Source: Shimia sp. SK013
Lineage (GTDB): Bacteria; Pseudomonadota; Alphaproteobacteria; Rhodobacterales; Rhodobacteraceae
Reading direction: 5' to 3'
DNA: 64,000 nt
Assembly: GCF_001292625.1 (NCBI RefSeq)
Contig: NZ_LAJH01000011.1
Coordinates: 124,001-188,000 of the forward strand
Shown: positions 16,836 through 26,401 of the stretch, piece by piece
How positions within the stretch are numbered: position 1 is the stretch's first letter
Layout of the letters: every line of letters begins with the position of its first letter
Notes under the pieces: model-generated
Seen by the model: only the letters and a program-made list of their open reading frames with translations
The model's database searches: none
What the model was told of the DNA's origin: nothing
Made by a program: the position numbers and the translations under genes

Positions 16836-19325
16836 ATGACCTTGCCAACTTCTCGTCGTACCTTTTTGAAAGCCTCAGCCGCCGCGGCGACCGCGTCGGC
16901 TGCGGGCATCGCGATGCCCGAGCAAGCCAAGGCGCAAGCCGGAACACCAGATATCCGCTGGGACAAGGCGCCGTGTCGTTTCTGCGGCACCGGCTGTTCG
17001 GTGCTTGTGGGTACCAAAGACGGCCGTGTCGTCGCCACGCAGGGCGATCCCAAAGCGCCGGTGAACCGCGGTTTGAACTGTATCAAGGGCTATTTCCTGT
17101 CCAAGATCATGTACGGCAAAGACCGTCTGACCACGCCGCTGTTGCGCAAGTCCAATGGCGAATACGACAAAGAGGGCGAATTCGAACCGGTGAGCTGGGA
17201 TGAAGCCTTTGACGTGATGGCCGACAAATTCAAAGCCGCGCTCAAGGACAAAGGTCCGACAGGCATTGGCATGTTCGGGTCTGGTCAGTGGACCGTCTGG
17301 GAAGGCTATGCGGCCTCCAAGCTGATGAAGGCGGGTTTTCTGTCCAACAACATCGACCCCAACGCGCGCCACTGTATGGCGTCGGCGGTTGTGGGTTTTA
17401 TGCGCGCATTTGGCATTGATGAGCCAATGGGCTGTTATGACGATCTGGAGCACGCAGACACGTTTGTGCTGTGGGGGTCGAACATGGCCGAAATGCACCC
17501 GATCCTGTGGTCGCGCCTGACGGACACGCGGCTGACTAAACCCGGCGCCGAAGTGCACGTATTGTCGACGTTTGAGCACCGTTCGTTCGAGCTTGCTGAC
17601 AACGGCATGATCTTCACGCCGCAGACCGATCTGGCGATCCTGAACTACATCTGTAACTACATCATCGAAAACGATGCGGTGAACTGGGATTTTGTCGACA
17701 AGCACGTGAACTTTACCAAGGCCGCCACCGACATTGGCTATGGTCTGCGTGACGAGCATCCGGCGCAACAGGCTGCGGCCAATCCCAACAGTGGCGCGCT
17801 TGAATCAATCGACTTTGAAGCCTTCAAAGAACACGTCAGCGAATACACGCTGGAGAAAACCAGCGAGTTGTCCGGTGTTCCTGAAAGCAAGCTGTTGCGT
17901 CTGGCCAAGCAATATGCCGATCCGAACCGCAAGATCATGTCTCTCTGGACCATGGGCTTTAACCAGCACACCCGCGGCAGCTGGGTGAACGGTCTGATGT
18001 ACAACGTGCACCTGCTGACCGGCAAAATCTCTGAGCCCGGTAACTCGCCGTTCTCGCTGACAGGGCAGCCCTCGGCCTGTGGCACCGCACGTGAGGTGGG
18101 CACATTCGCACACCGCCTGCCGGCTGACATGGTGGTTGGCAACGACGAGCACCGCGCGATTTCCGAGAAGAAATGGAAACTGCCAGCCGGCATCCTGAAC
18201 GCCAAGGTTGGCTCGCACGCTGTGCAACAGAACCGCGACCTGAAAGACGGCAAAATCAACGCATATTGGGTGCAGTGCAACAACAACATGCAAGCCGCGC
18301 CCAACATGAACGAAGAAGGCTATCCGGGGTATCGCAATCCGGACAACTTCATCGTTGTGTCCGATCCCTATCCAACCGTGACCACGCTGGCTGCGGATTG
18401 TATTTTGCCGACCGCCATGTGGGTGGAAAAAGAGGGCGCCTATGGCAACGCCGAACGCCGCACGCAGTTCTGGCGTCAGCAAGTGGATGCGCCGGGTGAC
18501 GCCAAATCGGACGTTTGGCAGCTGATGGAATTCTCCAAACGCTTCACCACTGACGAGGTCTGGCCTGCTGACATTCTGGATGCCAATCCCGAGTACAAAG
18601 GCAAAACGTTGTTTGATGTACTTTATGCCAATGGTCAGGTGGACAAGTTCCCGCTGAGCGACACCGCTGAGGGCTTTGGCAACGATGAGTCCGAGCACTT
18701 CGGGTTTTACGTACAGAAAGGTCTGTTTGAGGAATACGCATCCTTTGGCCGTGGTAAGGCGCACGATCTGGCGGACTTTGACGTTTATCACAATGCGCGC
18801 GGTCTGCGTTGGCCTGTGGTGGATGGCAAAGAGACGCTGTATCGCTTCCGCGAAGGCTATGACACCTATGTGCCTGAAGGCGAAGGCGTGCGGTTCTATG
18901 GCCACAAAGACGGCAAGGCCAAGATCATCTTTGCGCCATACGAAGCGCCTCCGGAAATGCCTGATGATGAATACCCCCTGTGGATGGTCACCGGTCGTGT
19001 GCTTGAGCATTGGCACTCGGGCTCGATGACCCGTCGCGTGCCTGAATTGCACCGGTCTTATCCGTTTGCACAGGTGTTCATGCATCCCGACGACGCCAAA
19101 GCCAAAGGTCTGCGCCGGGGTCAGGAAATCGTGATCTCGACCCGTCGTGGTGAGATGCACAGCCGGGTGGAAACCCGCGGTCGCAACAAGATGCCAAAGG
19201 GTGTTGTGTTTGTGCCGTGGTTTGACGAAGGCCAGCTGATCAACAAGCTGACTTTGGACGCCACTTGCCCGCTCTCTAAAGAGACGGACTTCAAGAAGTG
19301 TGCCTGTAAGGTTGAGCGCGCGTAA
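16836..19325 (+). CDS. napA: Periplasmic nitrate reductase catalytic subunit
   Basis: An 829-residue molybdopterin enzyme reducing nitrate to nitrite in the periplasm. A twin-arginine signal ([15 protein letters not shown], residues 6-20) is followed by the 4Fe-4S ligands Cys47, 50, 54 and 82 (CRFCGTGC). NARHCMASA puts the molybdenum-ligating cysteine at 179; formate dehydrogenases carry a different motif here, so this is NapA and not Fdh. AAGGAG precedes the ATG. Length equals NapA of other proteobacteria. Third gene of the napFDAGHBC operon. Confidence 0.97.
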   Translation: MTLPTSRRTFLKASAAAATASAAGIAMPEQAKAQAGTPDIRWDKAPCRFCGTGCSVLVGTKDGRVVATQGDPKAPVNRGLNCIKGYFLSKIMYGKDRLTTPLLRKSNGEYDKEGEFEPVSWDEAFDVMADKFKAALKDKGPTGIGMFGSGQWTVWEGYAASKLMKAGFLSNNIDPNARHCMASAVVGFMRAFGIDEPMGCYDDLEHADTFVLWGSNMAEMHPILWSRLTDTRLTKPGAEVHVLSTFEHRSFELADNGMIFTPQTDLAILNYICNYIIENDAVNWDFVDKHVNFTKAATDIGYGLRDEHPAQQAAANPNSGALESIDFEAFKEHVSEYTLEKTSELSGVPESKLLRLAKQYADPNRKIMSLWTMGFNQHTRGSWVNGLMYNVHLLTGKISEPGNSPFSLTGQPSACGTAREVGTFAHRLPADMVVGNDEHRAISEKKWKLPAGILNAKVGSHAVQQNRDLKDGKINAYWVQCNNNMQAAPNMNEEGYPGYRNPDNFIVVSDPYPTVTTLAADCILPTAMWVEKEGAYGNAERRTQFWRQQVDAPGDAKSDVWQLMEFSKRFTTDEVWPADILDANPEYKGKTLFDVLYANGQVDKFPLSDTAEGFGNDESEHFGFYVQKGLFEEYASFGRGKAHDLADFDVYHNARGLRWPVVDGKETLYRFREGYDTYVPEGEGVRFYGHKDGKAKIIFAPYEAPPEMPDDEYPLWMVTGRVLEHWHSGSMTRRVPELHRSYPFAQVFMHPDDAKAKGLRRGQEIVISTRRGEMHSRVETRGRNKMPKGVVFVPWFDEGQLINKLTLDATCPLSKETDFKKCACKVERA

Positions 19326-19364
19326 GCGCGCCAATCTGCAAGTTCAGACACGAAAGCCAAGCCA

Positions 19365-20204
19365 ATGTCCGCCAATAAGACATCAGCCATGGACCCGGCC
19401 CGCCGACGCTTCCTTCAGGATGCGGCGCGCGGGACGGCGGGCTGTGCGGTGGCGGGTATGGGCCTTATGTGGATGGTTCAGGATGCGCGCGCTCTGCCAG
19501 AGCGCGCCATCCGTCCGCCCGGCGCGTTGCCTGAGGCGGATTTCCTCGCGTCCTGTATCCGGTGCGGATTGTGCGTGCGCGACTGTCCCTATGACACATT
19601 GGTTCTTGCCGAATTGGGCGTAGACGGTGCCGCCACCGGCACGCCGTTTTTTGACGCCCGCGACATCCCTTGTGAGATGTGTGACGACATTCCTTGCGTG
19701 GTGGCTTGTCCGACCGGTGCGTTGGACAAAGGGCTGACCGATATCGACGACGCCCGCATGGGATTGGCGGTTTTGATCGATCAGGAGACTTGCCTGAACG
19801 CGCTGGGCCTGCGGTGCGACGTTTGTTATCGGGTGTGCCCGCTGATTGATGAGGCAATCACGCTGGAACGGCGGCACAACGAGAATTCGGGCCATCATGC
19901 GATATTTATGCCCACAGTGCATTCCGACAAATGCACAGGCTGTGGCAAATGCGAAAAATCCTGCGTGTTGCCCGGCGAGGCCGCGATCAAGGTGCTGCCA
20001 ATTCGTACAGCGCGCGCACAAAGTGCCGAGCATTACCGGTTGGGCTGGGAAGAGAATACCCCGTTGGTGGATGAAATCATCGATTTGCCGGACCGTTTGC
20101 CCGGACCGGGAACTGACAATCTGGCCGCACCGGGTGGATTTGAACCGGCGGGAGCATTTGAGCCGACATTTAAGCTTCCGACAGCCGGGGGGGCGGGCCA
20201 ATGA
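19365..20204 (+). CDS. napG: Ferredoxin-type protein NapG
   Basis: A 279-residue periplasmic Fe-S protein. A Tat-like signal ([15 protein letters not shown]) is followed by four cysteine clusters, including [41 protein letters not shown] and [11 protein letters not shown]. With NapH it forms a quinol dehydrogenase that feeds electrons toward NapB/NapA. The gap to napA is 39 bases with a weak ribosome site; the stop overlaps the napH start by four bases. Confidence 0.94.
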   Translation: MSANKTSAMDPARRRFLQDAARGTAGCAVAGMGLMWMVQDARALPERAIRPPGALPEADFLASCIRCGLCVRDCPYDTLVLAELGVDGAATGTPFFDARDIPCEMCDDIPCVVACPTGALDKGLTDIDDARMGLAVLIDQETCLNALGLRCDVCYRVCPLIDEAITLERRHNENSGHHAIFMPTVHSDKCTGCGKCEKSCVLPGEAAIKVLPIRTARAQSAEHYRLGWEENTPLVDEIIDLPDRLPGPGTDNLAAPGGFEPAGAFEPTFKLPTAGGAGQ

Positions 20205-21121
20205 GCGTGAAAACCGCACTGCCGGTTGGTCATGAAGCGATCCGCGATAAAGGGCTGTTTCTGGCCCACAAATATCTGATCCTGCGGCGGCTGAGCCAAG
20301 CCTTTTTCCTGTGTCTGTTCCTGTTGGGGCCATGGTTTGGCATCTGGTGGGTCAAAGGCAACCTTAGTGGGTCGCTTACCTTTGATGTGCTGCCGCTGAC
20401 TGATCCGTTTATCCTGCTTCAGGGCATTGTGGCCGGACATCGACCCGAGATGACCGCCATCCTTGGCGCGACGATTGTGGCGACTGTTTATGCGCTGATT
20501 GGTGGGCGGGTTTATTGCAGCTGGGTTTGCCCGATCAATGCGGTGACCGACGCGGCTGCGTGGGCGCACCGCCGGCTGGACCTGCCCAAAGGCTGGCAGC
20601 CCAAGCGCGAGACACGGTTTTACGTGCTGGGTATGGTGCTGGTGGTCTCGACGCTAACGGGTGCGATTGCCTGGGAAGTGGTCAATCCGATTTCGATGCT
20701 GCATCGCGGCCTGATCTTTGGGGTGGGCTTTGCCTGGACCTTTGTCGTCGCGGTGTTCCTGTTTGATTTGTTTGTGTCGCGCCGGGGCTGGTGCAGCCAT
20801 ATCTGCCCGGTCGGCGCCTTTTATGGTCTGTTGGGCCGCAAAAGCCTGCTGCGGGTCAGCGCCGAAAAACGCGCGGCCTGTGATGATTGCATGGATTGCT
20901 TTGCAGTTTGTCCGGAATTGCAGGTGATCACCCCCGCGCTGCGCGGCAATGACGGGGACATACCTTTGATCCTGTCGCCCGATTGCACAAATTGTGGCCG
21001 CTGCATCGACGTGTGCTCGGTTGACGTTTTCCATTTCACCCATCGTTTTGATAACACACCCGCGCCCGGGCGTGCGCGAGCGAAACCCAAAGCCAATAAG
21101 AAGATCGGCAAAGCCGCCTGA
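20201..21121 (+). CDS. napH: Quinol dehydrogenase membrane component NapH
   Basis: A 306-residue membrane protein with four predicted membrane segments, the CSWVCP and CSHICP motifs characteristic of NapH-type proteins on the cytoplasmic side, and two C-terminal 4Fe-4S clusters ([12 protein letters not shown] and [16 protein letters not shown]). It couples ubiquinol or menaquinol oxidation to NapG. ATGA overlap with napG shows coupled translation. A basic, Pro/Ala-rich tail ends the protein. Confidence 0.94.
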   Translation: MSVKTALPVGHEAIRDKGLFLAHKYLILRRLSQAFFLCLFLLGPWFGIWWVKGNLSGSLTFDVLPLTDPFILLQGIVAGHRPEMTAILGATIVATVYALIGGRVYCSWVCPINAVTDAAAWAHRRLDLPKGWQPKRETRFYVLGMVLVVSTLTGAIAWEVVNPISMLHRGLIFGVGFAWTFVVAVFLFDLFVSRRGWCSHICPVGAFYGLLGRKSLLRVSAEKRAACDDCMDCFAVCPELQVITPALRGNDGDIPLILSPDCTNCGRCIDVCSVDVFHFTHRFDNTPAPGRARAKPKANKKIGKAA

Positions 21122-21140
21122 GCCAGAATCGGAGAGAGAC

Positions 21141-21578
21141 ATGAAAAAACAAAATATTATCAGCCTATTGGCTGCGATTGTCGTTGTGATTAGCGGCAGC
21201 TTTGTCGTGGCACAGCAAAACAGCGGGTCGCAGCCTCTGCGGGACGTACCGATAGATGAAATCAACATCATTGATGAGGTCCAGAAACAGGACACCACAA
21301 GCCGGTTTGGTCGCAACTACCGCCAGCAGCCGCCGTTGGTTCCGCATTCGATTGCGCAATATCAGATCGATCTGAACGCCAACCAATGTCTGGCGTGCCA
21401 CGACTGGACAAACGCGGGTGATCGCAACGCGCCAACTCTGTCGATGACCCACTATCTGGGCCGCGAGGGCGAGCAGCTGGACCAAGTGGCTGGCACACGC
21501 TGGTTCTGCAATCAGTGCCACGTGCCGCAGGCCAATGCACCGGTGCTGGTCGACAACGATTTCACCCCGTCCAACTGA
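21141..21578 (+). CDS. napB: Periplasmic nitrate reductase diheme cytochrome c subunit
   Basis: A 145-residue exported protein: signal anchor KKQNIISLLAAIVVVISGS, then two heme-binding motifs, CLACH and CNQCH, as in NapB. It receives electrons from NapC or NapG and passes them to NapA. GGAGAGAG precedes the ATG at 21141. An in-frame extension to 20994 overlaps napH and is rejected. It lies 19 bases after napH and 23 before napC. Confidence 0.95.
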   Translation: MKKQNIISLLAAIVVVISGSFVVAQQNSGSQPLRDVPIDEINIIDEVQKQDTTSRFGRNYRQQPPLVPHSIAQYQIDLNANQCLACHDWTNAGDRNAPTLSMTHYLGREGEQLDQVAGTRWFCNQCHVPQANAPVLVDNDFTPSN

Positions 21579-21601
21579 CGGTCCCAAGGAGGGTTTGAAT
21601 T

Positions 21602-22315
21602 ATGTCTGATCAAGACAACAACACCGGCAAGAAGCCGGGCTTCCTGCGCAGGCTCTGGGCCGTCGTGCGCTCACCTACGTCTGCGTGGTCACTGGGCACG
21701 CTGCTGATTGGTGGCTTTGTGGCTGGCATTCTGTTCTGGGGGAGCTTTCACTGGGCGCTGGAGCTGACCAACACCGAGAAATTCTGTATTTCCTGCCACT
21801 CGATGGAGCGCAACTTCGTCGAGTATCAAGATACAGTGCATTACAACAACCACTCCGGTGTGCGCGCGACCTGTCCGGATTGCCACGTGCCCAAAGAATG
21901 GCAGCACAAGATCAAGGCCAAGATTATGGCGTCCAAAGACGTCTATCACCACCTTGTCGGCACCATTAACACCGAAGAGAAATATCAGGAATATCGACTG
22001 CATATGGCGTCTCTGAGCTGGAAGAAAATGAAGCAAAGTGACAGCCGCGAATGCCGCAACTGTCACAAGTTTGAATACATGGACTTCACCATTCAGGAAA
22101 ACCGCGCAGCGGCGCAGCACCAGGCGGCGATCGACGAAGGTAAGACCTGTATCGATTGTCACCAGGGCATCGCGCACCGTTTGCCTGAAGGCTATTTGGA
22201 TGAGTACCGCAAGGTTGTGGACGACCTGGCCGCCAACGGAGATATTCCGCTGGGCAACGGCAGCAGTGTCGCCTCGGCGAAATCCGAACTGCAGGAGCAC
22301 CTTAGCTCCAACTAA
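21602..22315 (+). CDS. napC: Membrane-anchored tetraheme cytochrome c quinol dehydrogenase
   Basis: A 237-residue NapC/NirT-family protein. One N-terminal membrane segment (TLLIGGFVAGILFWGSFHW) is followed by four CxxCH motifs: CISCH, CPDCH, CRNCH and CIDCH. It oxidises membrane quinol and reduces NapB. AAGGAGG precedes the ATG. Last gene of the operon, before a terminator. The operon thus has both quinol-oxidising branches, NapC and NapGH, and no napE. Confidence 0.95.
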   Translation: MSDQDNNTGKKPGFLRRLWAVVRSPTSAWSLGTLLIGGFVAGILFWGSFHWALELTNTEKFCISCHSMERNFVEYQDTVHYNNHSGVRATCPDCHVPKEWQHKIKAKIMASKDVYHHLVGTINTEEKYQEYRLHMASLSWKKMKQSDSRECRNCHKFEYMDFTIQENRAAAQHQAAIDEGKTCIDCHQGIAHRLPEGYLDEYRKVVDDLAANGDIPLGNGSSVASAKSELQEHLSSN

Positions 22316-22338
22316 GTCACACTCTCTTTCTGGCAAAG

Positions 22339-22369
22339 GGCGCTCCGAGCAGATCGGGGCGCCTTTTTT
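22339..22369 (+). terminator. Intrinsic terminator of the nap operon
   Basis: GGCGCTCCGA pairs with TCGGGGCGCC (one T-G pair) around a GCAGA loop, followed by six T. Confidence 0.88.
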
Positions 22370-22384
22370 CTGTCCACACACTAA

Positions 22385-22418
22385 TTGCTTCAAGTTTGAA
22401 ATTTCATGCTTGAAGCAA
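22385..22418. promoter_or_regulatory. Inverted-repeat operator before the MarR-kyn operon
   Basis: Perfect 10-bp arms TTGCTTCAAG and CTTGAAGCAA are separated by 14 bases. The left part also contains the compact palindrome TTCAA-GT-TTGAA. The site lies 39 bp ahead of the MarR gene start and directly after the nap terminator, so it is well placed for autoregulation of the MarR-kynA-kynU unit. Confidence 0.65.
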
Positions 22419-22456
22419 AGGGATCGCGTGGCTACGCATAGGACAGGGAGAAGGAC

Positions 22457-22969
22457 ATGGATTCGTCAGACGAGACGGCTTTGCACCAAGACGCTGCGCT
22501 GTCGCGCACACGCCTTGCGCTTTGGCAAAAATTGCAAAAATCGGCGTCAGTCATTGAAGACGAGCTTCGGCGGCGTCTGCGGCGGGATTGCGACAGCACG
22601 TTGCCACGGTTTGATGTGATGGCGGAATTGGCAGCCGCGCCTGACGGGTTGAAGATGAGTGAGATTTCGGACCGGCTGCGGGTGTCGGCGGGCAATGTCA
22701 CCGGTATCGTGGACAAGTTGGCCGAGGAAGGCTTGGCGCGGCGGGTGGCGGTGCCGGGGGATCGTCGCGCGTCACGGGTGGAGCTGACCGAGAAAGGGCA
22801 GGGCGCCTTTGCCGTGCTTGCGCGGATCTACGAAAGCTGGATCAACGAGATGCTGGGCAACCTAAATCTGGACGATGTAGAGGGCATGATCCTGCGTCTG
22901 GACCGGCTGGTTGATGCGCTGGATACGGATGAATTCGGGGCGCTGTCCCGCAAGAGTGAGGAACGTTAG
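22457..22969 (+). CDS. MarR family regulator of the kynurenine genes (probable)
   Basis: A 170-residue winged-helix protein. The helix-turn-helix GLKMSEISDRLRVSAGNVTG is followed by the wing VPGDRRASRVELTEKG, a MarR hallmark. kynA starts on the very next base after its stop, and a large inverted repeat precedes it, so it most likely represses its own operon and responds to a tryptophan-pathway metabolite such as kynurenine or anthranilate; the ligand is not deducible. AGGGAGAAGG precedes the ATG. Confidence 0.85.
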   Translation: MDSSDETALHQDAALSRTRLALWQKLQKSASVIEDELRRRLRRDCDSTLPRFDVMAELAAAPDGLKMSEISDRLRVSAGNVTGIVDKLAEEGLARRVAVPGDRRASRVELTEKGQGAFAVLARIYESWINEMLGNLNLDDVEGMILRLDRLVDALDTDEFGALSRKSEER

Positions 22970-23806
22970 ATGAGCGACGCGTATAATCCTGAGGGCGATG
23001 GCGCCAAGATGTCTTATGCGGATGCCATGTCTTATGGCGACTATCTGCATCTGGACGGCATCCTTGGCCAGCAGCATCCGCAATCCACGGCGCATGACGA
23101 AATGCTGTTTATTATTCAGCACCAGACCAGTGAGCTGTGGATGAAACTGGCGCTGCATGAGTTGAGCGCGGCGCGGGATGCCCTGATTGCTGGGGATCTG
23201 ACCCATATGTTCAAAATGATGGCCCGCGTGAGCCGCATCTTTGAGCAACTCAATTCTGCTTGGGACGTGCTACGGACCATGACGCCAGCGGATTACACCA
23301 CGTTTCGTGAGGCACTGGGCCCGTCGTCAGGGTTTCAGAGCCACCAATACCGGTTGATCGAATACGTGCTGGGAAACCGCAATCCAAACATGCTTAAACC
23401 GCACGCGCATCGCCCCGATATGGTCGCCGCGCTGCAAGCCGAATTGGCGCGCCCAAGCTTTTATGACGAGGTGATCCGCTTCCTGTTTGTCACGCTGGAT
23501 GGCGACGCGCGCAATCTGCCTGCGCCGCAAATGACGAGCCCCCATAGCGCCGTGCCGGAGGTGCAAGCACGTTGGAAAGTGGTCTATGAGGATGTGGACA
23601 CCCATTGGCGTTTGTATGAACTTGGCGAGAAATTGGTCGATCTTGAAGATTACTTTCGCCGGTGGCGGTTCAATCATGTCACCACGGTGGAACGGGTGAT
23701 CGGCTTTAAGAGGGGCACCGGCGGCACGTCGGGCGTTCAGTATCTGCGCAGGATGCTGGATGTGGAACTTTTCCCCGAACTTTGGCACCTGCGCGGAGAC
23801 TTGTGA
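22970..23806 (+). CDS. kynA: Tryptophan 2,3-dioxygenase
   Basis: A 278-residue heme dioxygenase that opens the indole ring of L-tryptophan to N-formylkynurenine. Family blocks are present: [18 protein letters not shown], then [20 protein letters not shown], and near the C-terminus [20 protein letters not shown] with the substrate-binding arginine and the glycine-rich loop. The ATG abuts the MarR stop. kynU follows one base after its stop. Confidence 0.96.
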   Translation: MSDAYNPEGDGAKMSYADAMSYGDYLHLDGILGQQHPQSTAHDEMLFIIQHQTSELWMKLALHELSAARDALIAGDLTHMFKMMARVSRIFEQLNSAWDVLRTMTPADYTTFREALGPSSGFQSHQYRLIEYVLGNRNPNMLKPHAHRPDMVAALQAELARPSFYDEVIRFLFVTLDGDARNLPAPQMTSPHSAVPEVQARWKVVYEDVDTHWRLYELGEKLVDLEDYFRRWRFNHVTTVERVIGFKRGTGGTSGVQYLRRMLDVELFPELWHLRGDL

Positions 23807-23807
23807 C

Positions 23808-25001
23808 ATGGGCGTAGCACTTCCTCGAAAAGAGCTTTTCGATGTGCCTGAGGGCGTAATTTATCTGGACGGCAACTCGTTGGGGGTGTTGCCCAAAGGC
23901 GCAGCCGAACGGGCGCACCGCACCATCACCGAAGAATGGGGCGGGCAGTTGATCAAGGCGTGGAACACCGCCGGATGGATGGCGTTGCCGCAAGTTGTGG
24001 GCGACACTTTGGCGGGATTGATCGGCGCCCCAGCAGGATCGGTGGCCACCGGCGACACCCTGTCGATCAAGGTCTATCAGGCGTTGGCAGCGGCGTTGAA
24101 AATGCGACCCGACCGGCGTGTGATCCTGTCGGACAGTGGCAATTTCCCCTCGGATCTGTACATGGCCGAGGGGCTGATCAAAACGCTAGATCAGGGATAT
24201 GAGTTGCGCACGCCAGCCCCCGAGGACGTGGCGAAGGCCATCACCGAAGACGTCGCGGTGGTGATGCTGACACAGGTGGATTATCGCTCGGGCCGGATGC
24301 ACGACATGGCAGCGATCACCAAGCGTGCGCATGAGGTCGGTGCGGTGATGGTCTGGGATCTGGCCCATTCCGCAGGGGCGGTGCCGGTTGAATTGACCGC
24401 GTGCAATGCGGAATTCGCCGTGGGGTGTTCTTATAAATACCTGAATGGCGGGCCGGGTGCGCCTGCGTTCATCTATGTGCGGCCTGACATTGTTAATGAC
24501 ATCGAACCGGCGCTGTCCGGCTGGCTTGGACATGACGCGCCTTTTGCGATGGAGCTGAACTATCGCCCTGCCAATGCGACCGAAAGGATGCGCGTTGGCA
24601 CGCCGCCGATCCTGCAGTTGGCGGTTCTGCAAGAGGCGCTCAAGGCGTGGGAAGGCGTCGACATGGCGGATTTGCGGGCAGCGTCCCAGCGTCTGTCAAA
24701 CCTGTTCATCACGGAGGTCGAAGCCCGCTGTCCGCAAGTGACATTGGCAAGTCCGCGGGATGCGGATGCACGTGGCTCGCAGGTGAGCTTTGCATTTGAA
24801 CATGGCTATGCCGCGATGCAGGCAGTGATTGATAACGGCGTGATTGGCGATTTTCGCGCGCCCGACATCATGCGCTTTGGCTTTACGCCGCTGTATCTGG
24901 ATGACGCGGATATCGTTGCCGCGGCTGAGATCATCGAAGAGGTGATGAACAAGGAGCTGTGGCGCGATCCGAAGTACCAGGTCAAAAGCCGCGTGACCTA
25001 G
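23808..25001 (+). CDS. kynU: Kynureninase
   Basis: A 397-residue PLP enzyme cleaving kynurenine to anthranilate and alanine. YLDGNSLG near the start, WDLAHSAGAVPVEL and CSYKYLNGGPGAPAF, which holds the PLP-binding lysine, are family signatures. The start at 23808 follows GGAGACTTGTGAC and is nearly contiguous with kynA. No kynurenine formamidase (kynB) lies in the window, so the middle step is encoded elsewhere. Confidence 0.96.
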   Translation: MGVALPRKELFDVPEGVIYLDGNSLGVLPKGAAERAHRTITEEWGGQLIKAWNTAGWMALPQVVGDTLAGLIGAPAGSVATGDTLSIKVYQALAAALKMRPDRRVILSDSGNFPSDLYMAEGLIKTLDQGYELRTPAPEDVAKAITEDVAVVMLTQVDYRSGRMHDMAAITKRAHEVGAVMVWDLAHSAGAVPVELTACNAEFAVGCSYKYLNGGPGAPAFIYVRPDIVNDIEPALSGWLGHDAPFAMELNYRPANATERMRVGTPPILQLAVLQEALKAWEGVDMADLRAASQRLSNLFITEVEARCPQVTLASPRDADARGSQVSFAFEHGYAAMQAVIDNGVIGDFRAPDIMRFGFTPLYLDDADIVAAAEIIEEVMNKELWRDPKYQVKSRVT

Positions 25002-25007
25002 GGCCTG

Positions 25008-25889
25008 TTAGCGGGCGGACATTGCGCGACGGTCCAGATATTTGAGCGGCGTCAATGCCTTGCCCAGCGGCGGCCACCAAAGCCAGGTGCCGCCCAGGGG
25101 GCGCACACGCGCCCCTACGCCCAGTTTGAAACGCGCAAGACCGGGTGATGTTTCAGTGTCGACCTGACCCAATTCCAAGTGGGTCACACCTTTGCTTGCG
25201 AGCCAGGTCATGGCCTCCCAAAGCAACAGATTGTGGGCGTTTGTGGCGCGCCCCTGATCTGTCGTGTGGCCAATGTGATAGGTGGCGCAATCGCCGTGGC
25301 GCAGAAACAACATCGCCGCCACTTCGGTTTTGCCGTCAAACGCGGTGAACAGTTTTGCGTTCCCGCGATTGGCCTTGGCATAAGCCAGAGTCAGTGCGTC
25401 CGTCCAAGTTTTGTAACGGCGGGCCTTTTGCTGGTCGCCGTCGTGCCGCAAGATCCAGTTGTCGGGTTTGACGGGCAAGTTCTGTCGCGTGATGCGCAGG
25501 TTCTGGCGCTCGGCCGCTCGCAAGCGGTTGCGCCATTTTTGGTGCATTTGCGCCTCAAGGTCGCCGCTCAGGTCAACATGTGCAACATGCGATGGGCTCA
25601 TCACCGCCACAGCGCCCAAATTCGCCAACCAAGGCGCGGGGTCATCGGGGGTCACGACCAAAAGGTTTTTGTGCATGCCTGAGTCTCGGATCAAACCGAG
25701 CATGCTGTTTTGGGAAATGTTTGCGCGGGGCAGCATTGCCGTTTCAAAGCCGCGTATCCTGCGTTGCAGTACCAGTGTGCCATCCGCAAGGCGCGTGGTT
25801 TTGGCATCAACCTGTGCCAGCGTGCGTGCGTATTCATCGCTTTGATGAAGCGGTGACCAAGGCAAAAAAGAGGAAGAGGCATCAAACAT
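25008..25889 (-). CDS. FemAB/GNAT-type acyltransferase
   Basis: A 293-residue protein of the FemAB-like acetyltransferase group (PF13480 type). Recognisable parts are VDLSGDLEAQMHQKWRNRLR, AAMLFLRHGDCATYHIGH and the C-terminal GVTHLELGQVDTETSPGLARFKLGVG. Such enzymes transfer amino acids or acyl groups, in some cases to peptidoglycan precursors or lipids; the substrate here is unknown. The start at 25889 is the most plausible, since the upstream extension is antisense to a small membrane protein, but no good ribosome site is seen. It converges on kynU with six bases between the stops. Confidence 0.72.
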   Translation of the reverse strand: MFDASSSFLPWSPLHQSDEYARTLAQVDAKTTRLADGTLVLQRRIRGFETAMLPRANISQNSMLGLIRDSGMHKNLLVVTPDDPAPWLANLGAVAVMSPSHVAHVDLSGDLEAQMHQKWRNRLRAAERQNLRITRQNLPVKPDNWILRHDGDQQKARRYKTWTDALTLAYAKANRGNAKLFTAFDGKTEVAAMLFLRHGDCATYHIGHTTDQGRATNAHNLLLWEAMTWLASKGVTHLELGQVDTETSPGLARFKLGVGARVRPLGGTWLWWPPLGKALTPLKYLDRRAMSAR

Positions 25890-25919
25890 GGCGTCATTAA
25901 CGCATCTGAAACCTAAATC

Positions 25920-26078
25920 ATGGTTAATGAAGTCATGAAAAAATCTGGACAATCCCAAGTATATGGCCAAACCGCGCCAGCATCGAAAATGACATGGGCC
26001 GTGCCCGCACTTGTGGCGACGGTTGTGGCAGTGCCGGTGTTTGTGCTGCTTTCGGTGATTGACTGGTTGTGGCTCTGA
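25920..26078 (+). CDS. Small single-span membrane protein, unknown
   Basis: A 52-residue frame with a polar N-terminus (MVNEVMKKSGQSQVYG) and one clear C-terminal membrane segment, WAVPALVATVVAVPVFVLLS, ending in DWLWL. An internal ATG at 25935 would give 47 residues. The ribosome site is weak. It lies in the gap between the divergent acyltransferase gene and the tRNA. The strong hydrophobic segment and third-position GC favour a real gene, but it is only moderately supported. Confidence 0.5.
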   Translation: MVNEVMKKSGQSQVYGQTAPASKMTWAVPALVATVVAVPVFVLLSVIDWLWL

Positions 26079-26180
26079 CAAAGTGGCGGCCCGAGAGGCA
26101 AAATCGGACTGCATGGCGGAGAAAGCCAATTGTGCCACTTGACCTCTCCGGCGGGCTGAAATACATCAACTGAACCTCGG

Positions 26181-26254
26181 GCGGGTATGGTGAAATGGTA
26201 TCATAAGAGCCTTCCAAGCTTAAGGTGAGGGTTCGATTCCCTCTACCCGCTCCA
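26181..26254 (+). tRNA. tRNA-Gly (anticodon UCC)
   Basis: The acceptor stem GCGGGTA/TACCCGC pairs perfectly, the T arm is GAGGG-TTCGATT-CCCTC and CCA is encoded. The anticodon loop CTTCCAA gives UCC. The anticodon stem AGAGC/GCTTA has an A-A mismatch at its base and a G-T pair. Confidence 0.92.
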
Positions 26255-26401
26255 AGGTAAAATCCCCTGACACTTTCCAAAGCCACTCTGTGTGGTCTGG
26301 GCGTTTTTTTTCGCCAACAAGGCCGTGCCTGCGACAACTGTCTGCTTGACCCAGTCCGCGTGCGTTGCCACTAACGTGGGAACACCGAACGGGGGAAGTT
26401 C

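Noticed and set aside
16836-19325. Formate dehydrogenase, possibly selenocysteine-containing, given the nearby selD and mnmH
   Set aside because: The molybdenum ligand region NARHCMASA, the NapD/G/H/B/C neighbours and the length all fit NapA, and no in-frame TGA occurs at the active site.
17805-19334. 509-codon frame on the minus strand
   Set aside because: Antisense to napA; no recognisable domain.
26270-26315. Terminator after the tRNA gene (T-run at about 26305)
   Set aside because: Only a 4-bp CCAC/GTGG stem lies before it and not directly adjacent to the T-run; too weak to call.
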